A DNA stretch of 64,000 nt from positions 237,715,539-237,779,538 of the forward strand of contig JARYHS010013630.1 in NCBI GenBank assembly GCA_031002005.1. Direction: 5' to 3'. The stretch comes from Vandiemenella viatica. Lineage: Eukaryota; Arthropoda; Insecta; Orthoptera; Morabidae. Under the pieces are notes generated by a model. The model saw only the letters and a list, made by a program, of their open reading frames with translations, was not told the origin of the DNA and did no database searches. Numbering within the stretch: the first letter of the stretch is position 1; each line of letters opens with the position of its first letter. A program made the position numbers and the translations under genes. Below, piece after piece: positions 53,745-64,000 of this stretch.

Positions 53745-54660
53745 GGAGGGCATTACATTTTATTTTTTCTGGAGATTTCCGTCAAACGCTGCCTGTAGTA
53801 GCAAGAGGATCCAGGACGAATGAAGTGAATGCCTGTATCAAACAATCATCTTTATGGTTCAACATAAAAAAATTATCTAAAAACGAACATAACTCGGAGG
53901 ATAACCTGAGTCTTAATTTTCCAAAATTCTATTAACAATTGGTGAAAGAGCCATTCCAGAAGTAAACGAAAAAATAGAATTGGCTTCGTCGCTTTGTACT
54001 ATGGTTGTAAACATCGATGATTTAATTTCCAATGTGTATCCTGACATAGGAAACATTACCAACAAAGAAAAATCTTGGTTTTGTGAATTTACGATAGCTG
54101 TACCCAGAAATGAAGACGTGAATGACTGTGACAAGTACATACTGGAAATGATCAACACCATGTCGATGACTTACGTCGCTATTAACACGGTGGAAGATCA
54201 AAAAGAAACGACTAATAATCCAGCCGAATTTTTAAGATCCCTCTGATCTTCCCGCGCACGAATTTAAAAGTTGGTACTCAGTTCATTCTCTTCAGAAACA
54301 TATCGCCACCACAGCTGTGCTATGGAACTAGACTTATGGTGAAATCCTTGCACAAAAGCATCAAAGAGGCTTTTATCTTAACAGGATATGGACGAGGATA
54401 GGAAGTATTGATTCCACGAATACCATCAAACTTTCCATTCAAATTTAAGCGCCTGCAGTTCCCTTATATTTTGCCATGACAATCAACAAGTCTCAGAGCC
54501 CAGACACTAGGAACCGTAGGAATTGATCGGACAACACGTTTCTCCCACGGCCAGCTATACGTTGCTCGCTCTATGGTGAATGGTAGATCACGTCTGTTTG
54601 TATGTGCACCAAACAATCAAACTAGAAACGTGGTCTACACACAGGCATTGCAGTGAGTGA
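53745..54660 (+). pseudogene. Helitron helicase, C-terminal half
   Basis: In changing frames it reads FSGDFRQTLPVVARGSR (a PIF1-helicase motif), then MINTMSMTYVAINTVEDQKE and NPAEFLRSL (open frame 53980-54246). It then passes PPQLCYGTRLMVKSLH, a degraded FAMTINKSQ, and FSHGQLYVARSMVNGRSRLF, ending at VVYTQALQ (54658). This is the canonical C-terminus of Helitron rolling-circle helicases. Many frameshifts mark an old copy. Rep is not found upstream in the window. Confidence 0.88.
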
Positions 54661-55015
54661 CTTAACAAAATAAGGTAAAGGCAGCATCTTATTTCTCTTA
54701 AACAGTGCTTCATTTATTTATATCGCGAAAATAAAGCCCTTTCTAAACAATAATTTTTTATATGTCGCAAAATAATTACATTCACAAATTAGTACTGTTA
54801 ATTTTTCAGGTAGCTTTTCCTACTATTTAATCAATTACCTCACGTTAAAATTGAGTGTAACAAAACTCTCGGACACCTCAGCACGAAAACCGATCCTTAT
54901 ATAATAACTAAAATAAAAGAAAGTTTTCAGAAGACATTTACAATTCTTGCCTCTCTACATTAATGTTTGGTAATATAATAAAATCAGTAAATAAAAAAAA
55001 TTGAACATACCAAAG
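54661..55015. other. No recognisable gene
   Basis: AT-rich stretch between the Helitron helicase and the next LINE fragment. Confidence 0.5.
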
Positions 55016-55727
55016 CACACACACGCGAAGAGACCGAAAATGAAGTTAGTGGGATAATAAGAAATTTAAAAAATAAACGTAGCTGTGGCTGGGACGAAAT
55101 TTCACTATGGCTTTTGAAACAATGTTTTAAACCTGTTCTTAAAATCTTGACAGAACTAATCAATCTGTGTCTCAGTGCAGGTGAATTCCCAAAAATTCTA
55201 AAAATATCTGTAATCAAACCTCTTTTTAAAAAGGGTGATAGACATCAGTTGGATAATTACCGACCTGTTGCATTCATCTCCACTTTTAGTAAAATACTGG
55301 AATATGTAATTTGTACTAGATTAACAAAGTTTTTAGACATTCACAATATCATAAATGGAAAGCAATTTGGTTTTAGGAAGGGGCTTTCAACTGTCAGTGC
55401 AATGGCAGTTTTTATGGACCTCTCAAAAGCTTTTGATACAGTTGATCACACCATACAGCTGGACAAAATCAAAACCTATGGCATCAGAGGAATATCTTCA
55501 GATTTATTAGAATCTTATTTGAAAAATAGGTGGCAACAAACAGAAATTATTCATAAAACTACAGAGGAGCACATAAAAATCCAGCCTAATCTTTGCTTTG
55601 TTAAAATGGGAGTACCACAAGGATCTGTTCTAGGCCCCCTGCTTTTCATCCTCTATGTTAATGACATATAACAATGGGATAATAGCAGTATTATTCAATA
55701 TGCTGATGATACTTCTGTCCTGACATC
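55016..55727 (+). pseudogene. CR1-like LINE reverse-transcriptase fragment
   Basis: The long frame 55114-55671 shows VIKPLFKKGDRHQLDNYRPV, QFGFRKGLSTVSAMAVFMDL, SKAFDTVDHTIQLDKIKTYG and MGVPQGSVLGPLLFILYVND. A stop at 55669-55671 follows, then IIQYADDTSVL (Y-A-D-D). The RT is nearly intact over 185 residues. It is cut by a MITE at 55728, and I cannot follow RT coding beyond it. Confidence 0.85.
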
Positions 55728-55934
55728 CAGGGCCGGCGTTAGGGGGGGGGGGTTAAGCGGGTCAAAAGTACCCGGGCCCCGCCGGCTGATGGGGGGCCCG
55801 ATCACCGACTAAGAGCCCTCAGGTCACCATGAAGCCAAGAATACGCCCATTGTCGCCTGGCCATTTTGTAGAGCTAAAAAAAAATAAAGGTCGCCCATTT
55901 TACCCCGGGCCCGAAATTCCTAGCGCCGGCCCTG
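55728..55934. mobile_element. hAT-type MITE (207 bp)
   Basis: The ends are CAGGGCCGGCGTTAGG and, inverted, CAGGGCCGGCGCTAGG. The flanks are ctgacatc (55720-55727) and ctaacatc (55935-55942), an 8-bp duplication with one difference. The interior is G- and C-run rich, without coding content. It interrupts the LINE just after the Y-A-D-D motif. Confidence 0.92.
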
Positions 55935-55942
55935 CTAACATC

Positions 55943-57840
55943 AGACACGAGTAAGACTATGTAAGGTATCCCTCGTTATATTTGCAATATTTGGCTAGAA
56001 TCGGGCCGAGTTTTGGGTTAACTGTAGTATCCGGTACCATACCTTAAATCGAGTTGACAACACTTTCCATACACTAAAGTGAATAAATAATCCATAACCA
56101 AGGTAAATAACATAGAAATTGCATTAAATAAACGATATTCCAGCAGGAAATAGGTATTCCCATGTTAAAGTAAACTTGTAATAGCAGATATTGACATTGT
56201 TTAACGAGTTATTTTGTACCGATTTAAACGAGGAAATGATTAAAAATAGTAATACAGCCACTAAATAAACCTTTTATCATGTTTAATACGCATTATTTTG
56301 GAGATAAATAAGCAATTTTAATATAAGAAAAATCTAACCCATAAGTTTTGGCATATACCAGTTTTGGTACTTCTGAAGAGATTTTCACACAGTAAAGACA
56401 ATAAAGAACCAATAATACACAGGCCTAGACTCATTATAAACATAACTTCACATTTAAAGATAGTTTAGTAGGATTTTTAAAGAAATAGACTGGATGATTA
56501 AAGAATAGTCTGAAGCAGAATGAAGATATCACATTGTAATGAAACTTAACCATTTTAAAGCTCCAAAAGTAGTCATAATAATCCCTGAGACAGTCTAGTA
56601 GATAAATTAACAGATTTCTGACAGTTTTCAAGAGTTATAACCACAAGAAGTAATTATATAGGATTTTTAATACTCATTTTCTTAAACAGTTCACATAAAT
56701 GATTTTAGGTCTTTTAAGTAATTTCAGGTTTTAAAAAGTAGAAAAACGGGCAGTAAATAAATTAATCTTTCAGTTTTAATAGATTTCAAGTAGTTTTAAA
56801 CCATAAAATACAAGATATGAGTGCAGGACCTGAAGCCGGTAAACCAACTAATTTGTTCGACTTTTCGGAATTAATTCTAGCACTATTAAACCATTTCAAA
56901 AGCACAAATAGCATGTAAATAACAGTTAACACACATAATTAATTTTCTAGACACATTTTAAGGCATTTCACTAACCTGTTGTAAGATAATCCAATCTCAA
57001 AGTGACTTGCTAGAAACACTGCACACATAAAATGCTTCTACACTAATTTTAAACACTGCCATACAATATAAAGTAGAGAATAAATTAAAGCAGCCATAAA
57101 GAGAAGTAAATTAACCTAAATCAGATAGTTTCCAACGCCCTAAGTATTTTTAAACATTAAAAGAACACGTAAAATTGTACACCTAACTTGAACATTTTAT
57201 TATTTAAAAGCCTACTTAGATTACGAGTTAAAAATTAGTTTGTCGTAAAGATCCATTCTTTTAGCTTCCTACATATTTATTTCATGCCATTTGAAAGCAG
57301 TAGAACAGATGTTATAGGTTTTCTAAATTCACCCGACACTAAACCCCACGTGTAAATATTTGAACAATTTATTGTGTCTCAGAGGCAACAGCTACAAAGA
57401 TAAGATAAACTTCAAAATAAACAGTGAAATTCAGGCTACACTTTGATAATTTTTCCGGCTTGATAATCCATAAAACTTCAGAGTTATACCATGAAAACTA
57501 AATAACATTTACAACCGATTGTTAGGAATTACCGGTTTTACCATAACTAAATAGATTTAAACAAAGTAGACATTTTGGGAGAATCTAAAATCGAGAATAA
57601 TATTTTAAGCCTACTTTCGAGTAAATAATTACAGCCAATTTTAAAAGTAACAAAACTTTGACTAATGCCGTAAGACTTGGGAAAATCAACCATGTCGACA
57701 AGTTTTCGGAGAGACGAAATTAACGTGATATTTAGGCATTAAACACTTCAGCTAGTAACACACATCACTTTCCCATTTCCTCGCCGAGATTAAGCTTGTA
57801 ACAAGAAAGTTATTAGGTCAAACAGTAGGGTATGTGTAGG
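55943..57840. other. AT-rich stretch without genes
   Basis: There is no domain-bearing frame. The unlocated 5' boundary of the downstream LTR should lie near its right end. The left end may include residual LINE sequence. Confidence 0.45.
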
Positions 57841-57849
57841 AGCGCGGAT

Positions 57850-58313
57850 GTACACTGTAGAAATACGGCATCGCGTGAGCCACTTCTATATAAGCAGGCT
57901 GGGCTAGAACCTACGGGGAACCAGTGGTCAGTCTCGAGTATAAAGTGCACGTGAACGCACGTGTGGGTCCGGCGCGGTTTGGATGAAGGTGGTCATGGGT
58001 AATTTACTCATCATGGCGTCGGGTGTGGTCAGAGTACCTTGTTAGGACGCATAGTGTCGGCCATCTTTGAAAGATTGTTGGACATGTAAAATTCGAAATT
58101 TGTTTGTTTCACTTGGGGGAGAAGCGGTTTATGCTCTGGATTCTCAACTTGTAGTTACTTGTAATTTTTGGTGACGATAATATCCGATTGCTTTGCTAAC
58201 TGTAAAATGACATTATTTGTTTGAAGATTTTGGAAAATACAACTCAGTGATTTCAACTCGTGACTTTCATTTATACTTTAGTACCCTTCTTGTGGTGGGT
58301 TTAAAACTACAAG
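57850..58313 (+). repeat. Presumed 5' LTR (right part) of a gypsy-like element
   Basis: The segment ends ttaaaactaca directly before the primer-binding site. It contains a TATA box, TATATAAG (57887-57894), and an initiator-like TCAGTC (57928-57933). That is promoter plus R/U5 organisation. The left end and the partner LTR are outside what I can see, so the length is unknown. Confidence 0.55.
57887..57933 (+). promoter_or_regulatory. TATA box and initiator of the LTR
   Basis: TATATAAG (57887-57894) is followed about 40 bases later by TCAGTC, an arthropod initiator match. The spacing is somewhat longer than the usual ~30 bases, so the initiator choice is tentative. Confidence 0.5.
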
Positions 58314-58327
58314 TGGCGACTGTGGTC
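58314..58327 (+). other. Primer-binding site, tRNA-Arg-like
   Basis: TGGCGACTGTGGTC follows the LTR end (ctaca-ag). It agrees at 10 of the first 11 positions with the tRNA-Arg-complementary site TGGCGACCGTG used by several insect gypsy-type elements (recalled from family knowledge). Confidence 0.65.
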
Positions 58328-59603
58328 AAATTTAGCAGTTAGCATCAAGGTTTTAACACGGTTACAGAACTTTCTTCTGGACTCAGAATATTTTTGGACT
58401 ACATCTGGTTCAGTGCTTAGTCGGATACCTCAACCCCAGTATACGCTGTCCCTGACATGGGATCGTAGTGACGCGTGCTCAAGCCGAGCAGTGATCTAGA
58501 GCAAACCGAACAGTGCAGTTTTACAACCTGTGCCACTTTTGGATTATTTTCGCCGACGTTCCTGACCGCCGACCACCGCCGCAGACCATCGAGAGGTTAC
58601 AGCAGCAGTGTGTGTGGAGACTGCCTTTGCCCGAGGAGTCGCCTCACCTCTACAGCTGTCATTGCAGTACCGAGACACCAAACTCCCTTCGCCTTCGCAG
58701 CGCTGACGACTACGTCCGGGAGTATAGCTGTGGATGCCAGCACCACCCCGCAGCAATTTTCGCCAGCAACACATGCTGTCGACCATAAGCCAACCGGCCG
58801 ACAACCAAGATAAGTACCGGCAAGATTTCTAACTATCGTTTTGGGCCCCTCAACCTGGGTTTGGTGCGAGTCAGGCTGCCTGAGGACTCTATACTGTCTA
58901 TGCAGTAGTTTTTTCTGGGCGCTTTCGCTGCTGCATTTCAAGTTTCTTCCACCCATAGTTAAACTAAACATCCTTGGATGTCTACCACGTTGCAATCACA
59001 GCAGCGGACATTTTTCTATTTTTTAGCTGTTACGACAGCAACCCAGTGATATAATATCACTAACCCAAATATAACGGGTTTTATTTTGTGTTTTTTCACC
59101 CTTTTATTCGTCGAGATATTTGTGGATTTTTCAGTGTGTTTACGTTTTCAAAGTCAGCTGTCAGCTGACCAAAGAATTTCATGCCACAGATATGCAACTT
59201 TGCCAAGTCAACGATCCGCTACCGAATGCAAGCAGATGTTAGTGTGTTAGCATCGCTGTTTTGTTTACATTCCAGATTTCGAAATTTTAAAATAAATTTT
59301 TCTCTTACTTTGTAATTTCCTTTTCAGGTTTGCGTGTGCTTATTTCTACATGATTTTATTTTATTTTGTGTGTGCATTTTGGGGAAATTTGGGATTTTTG
59401 TGTACTGTTTACCAACATCTTCGAAATATTTTGTGAACAGCTGTTCTGGCTGTGAGTTTTCGGTCTATGCATTTTTGTGTTGGGTTTGTGTTTTTTGTGG
59501 TTTCCTGGGTATCTCTTCGTATATAATAACATTAAGCTTCAGTATTGGATTTTTATCTCTCCTATTTAGAAAAGTTTTTTGCTGTTTTCATTTCATTAAA
59601 GTT
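58328..59603 (+). other. Long leader between primer-binding site and gag
   Basis: 1.28 kb without a convincing gene. Frames at 58475-58995 lie in a C-rich part and overlap on both strands with no domain. The continuous frame in the last 270 bases before the gag ATG is hydrophobic and not part of gag. Confidence 0.5.
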
Positions 59604-60915
59604 ATGATGGCTTCCAATCAAGTTTCTTCTGAAGCCATTGCTAGTACTAGTGAGGCAACTAGTACAAATACCCATGCGATGAACACAAGATCTCGCAGTT
59701 TACGCAACCTAGACCAACCCATTGAAGTTCAGATGTCCCAGCCTGCTTCACAGACTGAGGAAAACCTTGATCAAAATTCGGCAGCTGTTTCACAGCAGAT
59801 TGGTTCTGACAACCCCATAGATATTTCATCTGAAAATAGTAATGATACCATTCCAGTTCAAGAAGATTTTCAACCTGAACAACACCAACCTAGCCAATTT
59901 CAGCTTGCCCATATGGCAGAAAACATACCACTAGTTAGTGACACTGACTCTGATGTTGAACTTGAAGGAGACATACATGGAGTACAAAGACTAAATTTAC
60001 CAGTAGCTAATGGGGAGCACACAGATTCAGGGGAACATTCAATTGCTAGTTCTGATAGCAGTGTACTAGTAGCTTATGATCAACATGGGAACCCCATTAC
60101 TATACCTAACCCTAAGGCACACACAATTGCAATTACTACCACAGCTCAAGTTGAGCAACAACCCCCTCCCACAATACCTCTTACGGACATGCAGTCACTT
60201 TTCCGGCAGTTTGCACAGGAAATAAATCAGAATTTTGCCGTTCAGAGACAAGAGAATCAGACCTTTAAACAGGAAATCACACAAACCCTTGATATTAAGT
60301 TAGGGCTCCTAACTACTAAAATAGATAAGCAAAACACAGACATTGATACTAAGCTTAATAATTTTGAAAAGAAATTTGAAGAAACACTTAAGGAGGGGTT
60401 ACATAAAAACTCACAGGCATTTGATATTGAATTACAAGGCCTTAAGGAAGAATTTCAGACAACACTAGCCAACGCCACAACAGCGTGTATTCAGAGGGTA
60501 GATAATCAATTCAGTAAATTTCAGGAGAAATGTGATATCACAAATAACCAGTTGAAGCAACAAATTTCTGAATCGAATGCCCTAGTTAACCAATTAAATA
60601 CTGCTACAATGGAAGTTACCAAAGACTTTTCAGATTTTAAGGTAGAAGCACGACAGACTTTTTCCACTCACTCCCAACAAATCCAGGAGATAGACAACAA
60701 AGTGGACACAAACACTGCTAAGTTGCAGGGGCAGGTGACCCAAGTAGAGAGCAATATTAAGATATTAAATAGTAATGTTAATCAAGTACATGATAGGTTG
60801 CATCAAATCACACCCCTTGTTGAGGTTCATGGACAACAGATTACCACCCTCCAACAAACCACTTCAATTTTAGATGATAAACTTGAAGCTCTTACTGTGG
60901 AAGTGGATACTAATA
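59604..60915 (+). pseudogene. gag, N-terminal coiled-coil half, interrupted by a LINE
   Basis: I take MMASNQVSSEAIASTSEATS at 59604 as the start. The upstream in-frame extension (from 59334) is a Phe/Cys/Leu-rich leader that looks non-coding. About 438 residues follow: a polar, Ser/Gln-rich head and, from about residue 190, a long coiled-coil region (KLNNFEKKFEETLKEGLHKN and similar). The frame is intact until a LINE inserted after taata at 60915. Removing the LINE and one taata copy continues the frame as NNQLTEK at 63334. Apart from the insertion the gag appears undamaged. Confidence 0.85.
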
Positions 60916-63332
60916 GATACTTATAGAAGAAATATTAGTGAAAATAATATAAAACACTTCATAGATACCTTAAACAATGAAAACTGGTTAGAAGTATATA
61001 ATGCGCAGGGTGTTAATGCGAAATTTGATTCCTTTCTGAATATATTTCTAACACTTTTTGAAGGTAGTTTCAAAAAAAGGAAAATTCTCAACACTCCAAA
61101 CAATGAACTGGGCATGGGATGGATAACAAAGGGTATTAGAATCTCTAGTAAAACAAAGAGGGACCTTTATTTAAAAATGAGAGAATTAGAAAACTATGCG
61201 CTGAAAGTTCACTATAAACTTTATTCTAAAATACTAAGAAATGTAATAAGGAAGGCCAAGAACAAGTACATATCGGCGAAAATAGAAAATTCAGACAATA
61301 AAATGAGAACAATATGGAATATAATAAAGACTGAAACAGGAAAAACTGTAAATCACTCTAAAGACATAAAAATAGAACAAAATGGACATGTGTATAGCGA
61401 AGTAGGGGAGGTTTGTGAAATATTTAACAAACATTTTACGTCAGTAGTAGATAAATTAGGCATAGAAAAGCAATCCCCACATAGTGCTCTAAGGCTTCTT
61501 GAGACTGCTTTCCCAAATAGCTTTGTGGAGATGAAATTGCCACCAGTAACAGTCTCAGAAATAAATAAACTCATTAAACAATTAAAACCTAAAAATTCTT
61601 CCAGCTATGACAATATTTCAAGTAAATTACTGAAAAGATGTTCAGACTGTATCAGTCATGTACTTGCTCACATTTGTAATGAATCCTTAATACAAGGTGT
61701 TTTTCCCGATAGACTAAAATATGCTGTTGTAAAACCATTATTTAAAAAAGGAGACGTAACATGTGTAGACAACTATCGTCCCATTTCATTACTTTCAACA
61801 TTCTCAAAGGTTTTTGAAAAAGTCATGTATAGTAGAGTAATAAAACATGTTACACACTATAATATCCTAACTAATTCACAATTTGGGTTCAAAAAGGATC
61901 ATCCATAGAAATGGCTATATATTCATTTTTAAATAACACATTTGAGGAACTGAATAATAAAATGAATCCTGTAGGAATATTTTGTGATCTTGCAAAAGCA
62001 TTTGACTGTGTAAATCATGAATTACTTTTGAAAAAAATGGAATACTATGGTATTTTTGGGACCGCAGGTAAATGGTTTAAATCATACATTGAAAGCCGAA
62101 TGCAAAAAGTTTCAATTTTTGATTCTAAAATAAGTAAAGATGCTTCATCAGACTGGGAGAAAATAAAACATGGAATTCCACAAGGCTCTGTCTTAGGTCC
62201 CCTCCTCTTTCTGTTATACATGAATGACCTTCCTGGAAATTTATCCGACAAAGTTAAGAGTGTTTTATTTGCAGATGACACTAACCTGACTGTGCGTAAA
62301 ACACCAAACAGTACTATAGAATTTAATGTAAATGAAGTACTTAGAGTAGTAGCAAATTGGTTTAAGGCAAATTCATTAAAATTAAATTTTGAAAAAACAC
62401 ATTATATTAGGTTTAAAACAAAAAACTATGCACAGCCAGATATATGTATAAACTATAAAAACAACAAAATCTTAGAAACAGAGAGTATAAAATTTCTTGG
62501 TATTAAAATAGATCAGAAACTCTGTTGGCATTATCATATCACTACACTACTGGCAAAGTTAAGTAGTGCCACCTTCGCAATACGAACACTTTCTCTAACA
62601 GCAGATCTAGAATTAATGAAACAGGTGTACTCCTCATATTTTCATTCAGTAATGTCATATGGCATAATTTTTTGGGGAAACTCTTCACAAAGTAAAAAAG
62701 TTTTCATAGCACAGAAAAGAGCTATTAGGTTTCTGTGTAGGGTAAAACCAAGAACTTATTGCAGACAACTCTTTAAGAAACTCAATATTCTTACAATGTA
62801 TTCTCAGTATATATATTCTCTCATGAGCTTTGTCATAGAAAATTTTAACCTGTTTACACCTAATTCACAGGTACACAGTTTCAATACAAGAAACAGAAAT
62901 AACTTGCATAAAACACAAACATCTCTGTCATTAGTACAAGAGGAGTTAATTATTCTGGGATACATCTGTTTAATAAACTACCTAATCGTATAAAACAGCT
63001 TTCAGATAATAAAGATGTATTCAAACAAAAACTTAGAGATTATCATATTGGCAACTCCTTCTACTCCATTCAAGAATTTGAAGAAAATAATTAATTGTAC
63101 TCATTATGACGTTAGCAAAACTCAGTTGCAAAAATGTATGTTTATTATTATTTCTTGTATTTGTAAAATATGTATATATATATATATATTTACTATGATA
63201 TGACTCATATTATGTGTATATGTATCAACAATGACATGTTTCACATCCCAGAGGTACTTCCTCAGCAGGGATCCATGGAACAAGATAGATAAATAAATAA
63301 TAAATAAATAAATAAATAAAATAAATAACAGT
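60916..63332 (+). mobile_element. CR1-like LINE (5'-truncated, 2.4 kb) inserted in gag
   Basis: It begins in the linker of ORF2 and ends in an (ATAA)n-type microsatellite tail (about 63286-63330). It is flanked by a short taata duplication (60911-60915 and 63333-63337). It has one ORF2 with two one-base shifts. The AT repeat near 63172-63188 lies in its 3' UTR. Confidence 0.85.
60918..63094 (+). pseudogene. CR1-like LINE ORF2, reverse transcriptase
   Basis: 60920-61908 holds the linker and RT fingers (VVKPLFKKGDVTCVDNYRPI, SQFGFKKD). A one-base loss in the A-run near 61895 moves the frame to 61911-62993: IFCDLAKAFDCVNHELLLKK (catalytic Asp), HGIPQGSVLGPLLFLLYMND, SVLFADDTNLTV (F-A-D-D), FLGIKIDQKLCWHYHI and the C-terminal SYGIIFWGNSSQ. 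A second shift near 62935 gives GVNYSGIHLFNKLPNRIKQL to a stop at 63092-63094. The catalytic residues are intact and only two indels are seen, so the copy is young. The endonuclease is missing through 5' truncation. Confidence 0.92.
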
Positions 63333-63333
63333 T

Positions 63334-64000
63334 AATAATCAACTCACTGAAAAGGTTGCAAATATTCAACAACAACAAGAAGTGCATTCTACCAACATAA
63401 CCTTATTATCTACTAATGTTGAGAAAGTCAAAACTGACATACAAGATTGCCATGCGAAAGTACTGCAGTTGACCACACAAGGGTTACCGGTATCACACAT
63501 ACCAGAGATTACCCTATTGGGTAATGCCAAACTTCAGGTACAGAATTTTTCAGAAAGAGGTCCAGTCCACCCAGTAGAGTTCATTAAGAGTTTCGAGGCT
63601 TATAGACACTTTCAATTTCTACCTGATGTTGAAAAAATTGAAACTGTTTTCCAACACCTGGACCAGAATGCCAGAAATTGGGGCGTTCAACATAAACATT
63701 CCTCCCAGACATTTGACCAGTTCAAACAAGCCTTCCTTCAACGTTATTGGTCCAACACTACCCAGTATGAAGTGAAACGAAATATTATTTCAGGCCGGCA
63801 TTTCAACCCAGAAGGAGAGGTAACCTTATCTGATTTTTTCCTTAGGGAGGTAGTAAAAGCATGCCATCTTACTGTACCAATACCAGAGGAGAATCTCGTT
63901 CATTATATCCTCGCTAGGCTCCCTGAGCACATTCAAGAGTCCCTTACCCTAAGAGATATCCACACTATTGCAGAAGCTGAAAAAACCCTGCATATGCTTG
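63334..64000 (+). pseudogene. gag core, continues beyond the window
   Basis: In the same frame as the upstream half it reads NNQLTEKVANIQQQQEVHST, then the gag core opening HPVEFIKSFEAYRHFQFLPD. It continues with NARNWGVQHKHSSQTFDQFK, FLQRYWSNTTQYEVKRNI, DFFLREVVKACHLTVPIPEE and VHYILARLPEHIQESLTL. There is no stop to the window end. The HPVEF motif matches the gag at 24 kb, placing both elements in one broad gypsy-like group. Zinc knuckle and pol would lie to the right of 64000. Confidence 0.88.

Noticed and set aside
58475..58995. Overlapping frames of 86-132 residues in the retroelement leader
   Set aside because: They overlap on both strands in a C-rich segment and have no recognisable domain.
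59334..59603. Signal-peptide-like N-terminal extension of the gag
   Set aside because: The residues are mostly Phe, Cys and Leu, as expected from T-rich leader DNA; the Met-Met at 59604 starts sequence with normal gag composition.

Overview
The window looks like intergenic DNA from a very large, transposon-packed arthropod genome. The tRNA-derived SINEs, the Tc1/mariner copy starting CACTCCTGGAAATTGAAATA, and the mix of RTE-, Jockey- and CR1-like LINEs, Penelope, Helitron, hAT and P-like elements fit an orthopteran such as a locust or grasshopper. That placement is inference from repeat content. I see no convincing single-copy host gene; nearly every protein-like segment belongs to a mobile element, and most are broken.

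Layout. 1-0.7 kb: decayed gag-like coiled-coil ORF (minus). 0.7-6.3 kb: repeats ending in a Helitron-type 3' end with a ~189-bp tandem array, interrupted by an RTE-like LINE (3.1-4.8 kb). 7.7-11.0 kb: hAT-type element with a small MITE inside. 11.0-14.6 kb: old LINE pieces holding a Tc1/mariner copy and a SINE. 14.6-17.2 kb: Penelope-like element with reverse transcriptase and GIY-YIG endonuclease. 17.2-30.9 kb: a Jockey-like LINE split by a deep nest: an ORF1-only LINE in opposite orientation, itself split by a 5.2-kb LTR element with apparently identical LTRs, and beside it a P-like transposon carrying a THAP first exon. 30.8-35.5 kb: an inverted ORF1 piece and a plus-strand LINE ORF2 interrupted by a 1.44-kb near-perfect palindromic mariner element and an hAT MITE. 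36-37 kb: hammerhead-ribozyme-like motif and LINE remnant. 38.4-48.9 kb: a ZMYM-type hAT interrupted by a second hAT (with its own MITE) and by a 4.2-kb element with ~1.3-kb inverted arms around a 1,000-N assembly gap. 49.8-54.7 kb: decayed Helitron helicase pieces and satellite-like repeats. 55-64 kb: CR1-like LINE with a MITE, then the 5' end of a Ty3/gypsy-like element whose gag is split by a CR1-like LINE; the gag runs off the window.

The main value of the window is its insertion chronology. At several sites, removing the insert with one copy of its target-site duplication restores the interrupted reading frame (LTR element in LINE ORF1; palindromic mariner in LINE ORF2; LINE in gag). Boundaries of these elements are therefore well supported, and relative ages can be ordered.
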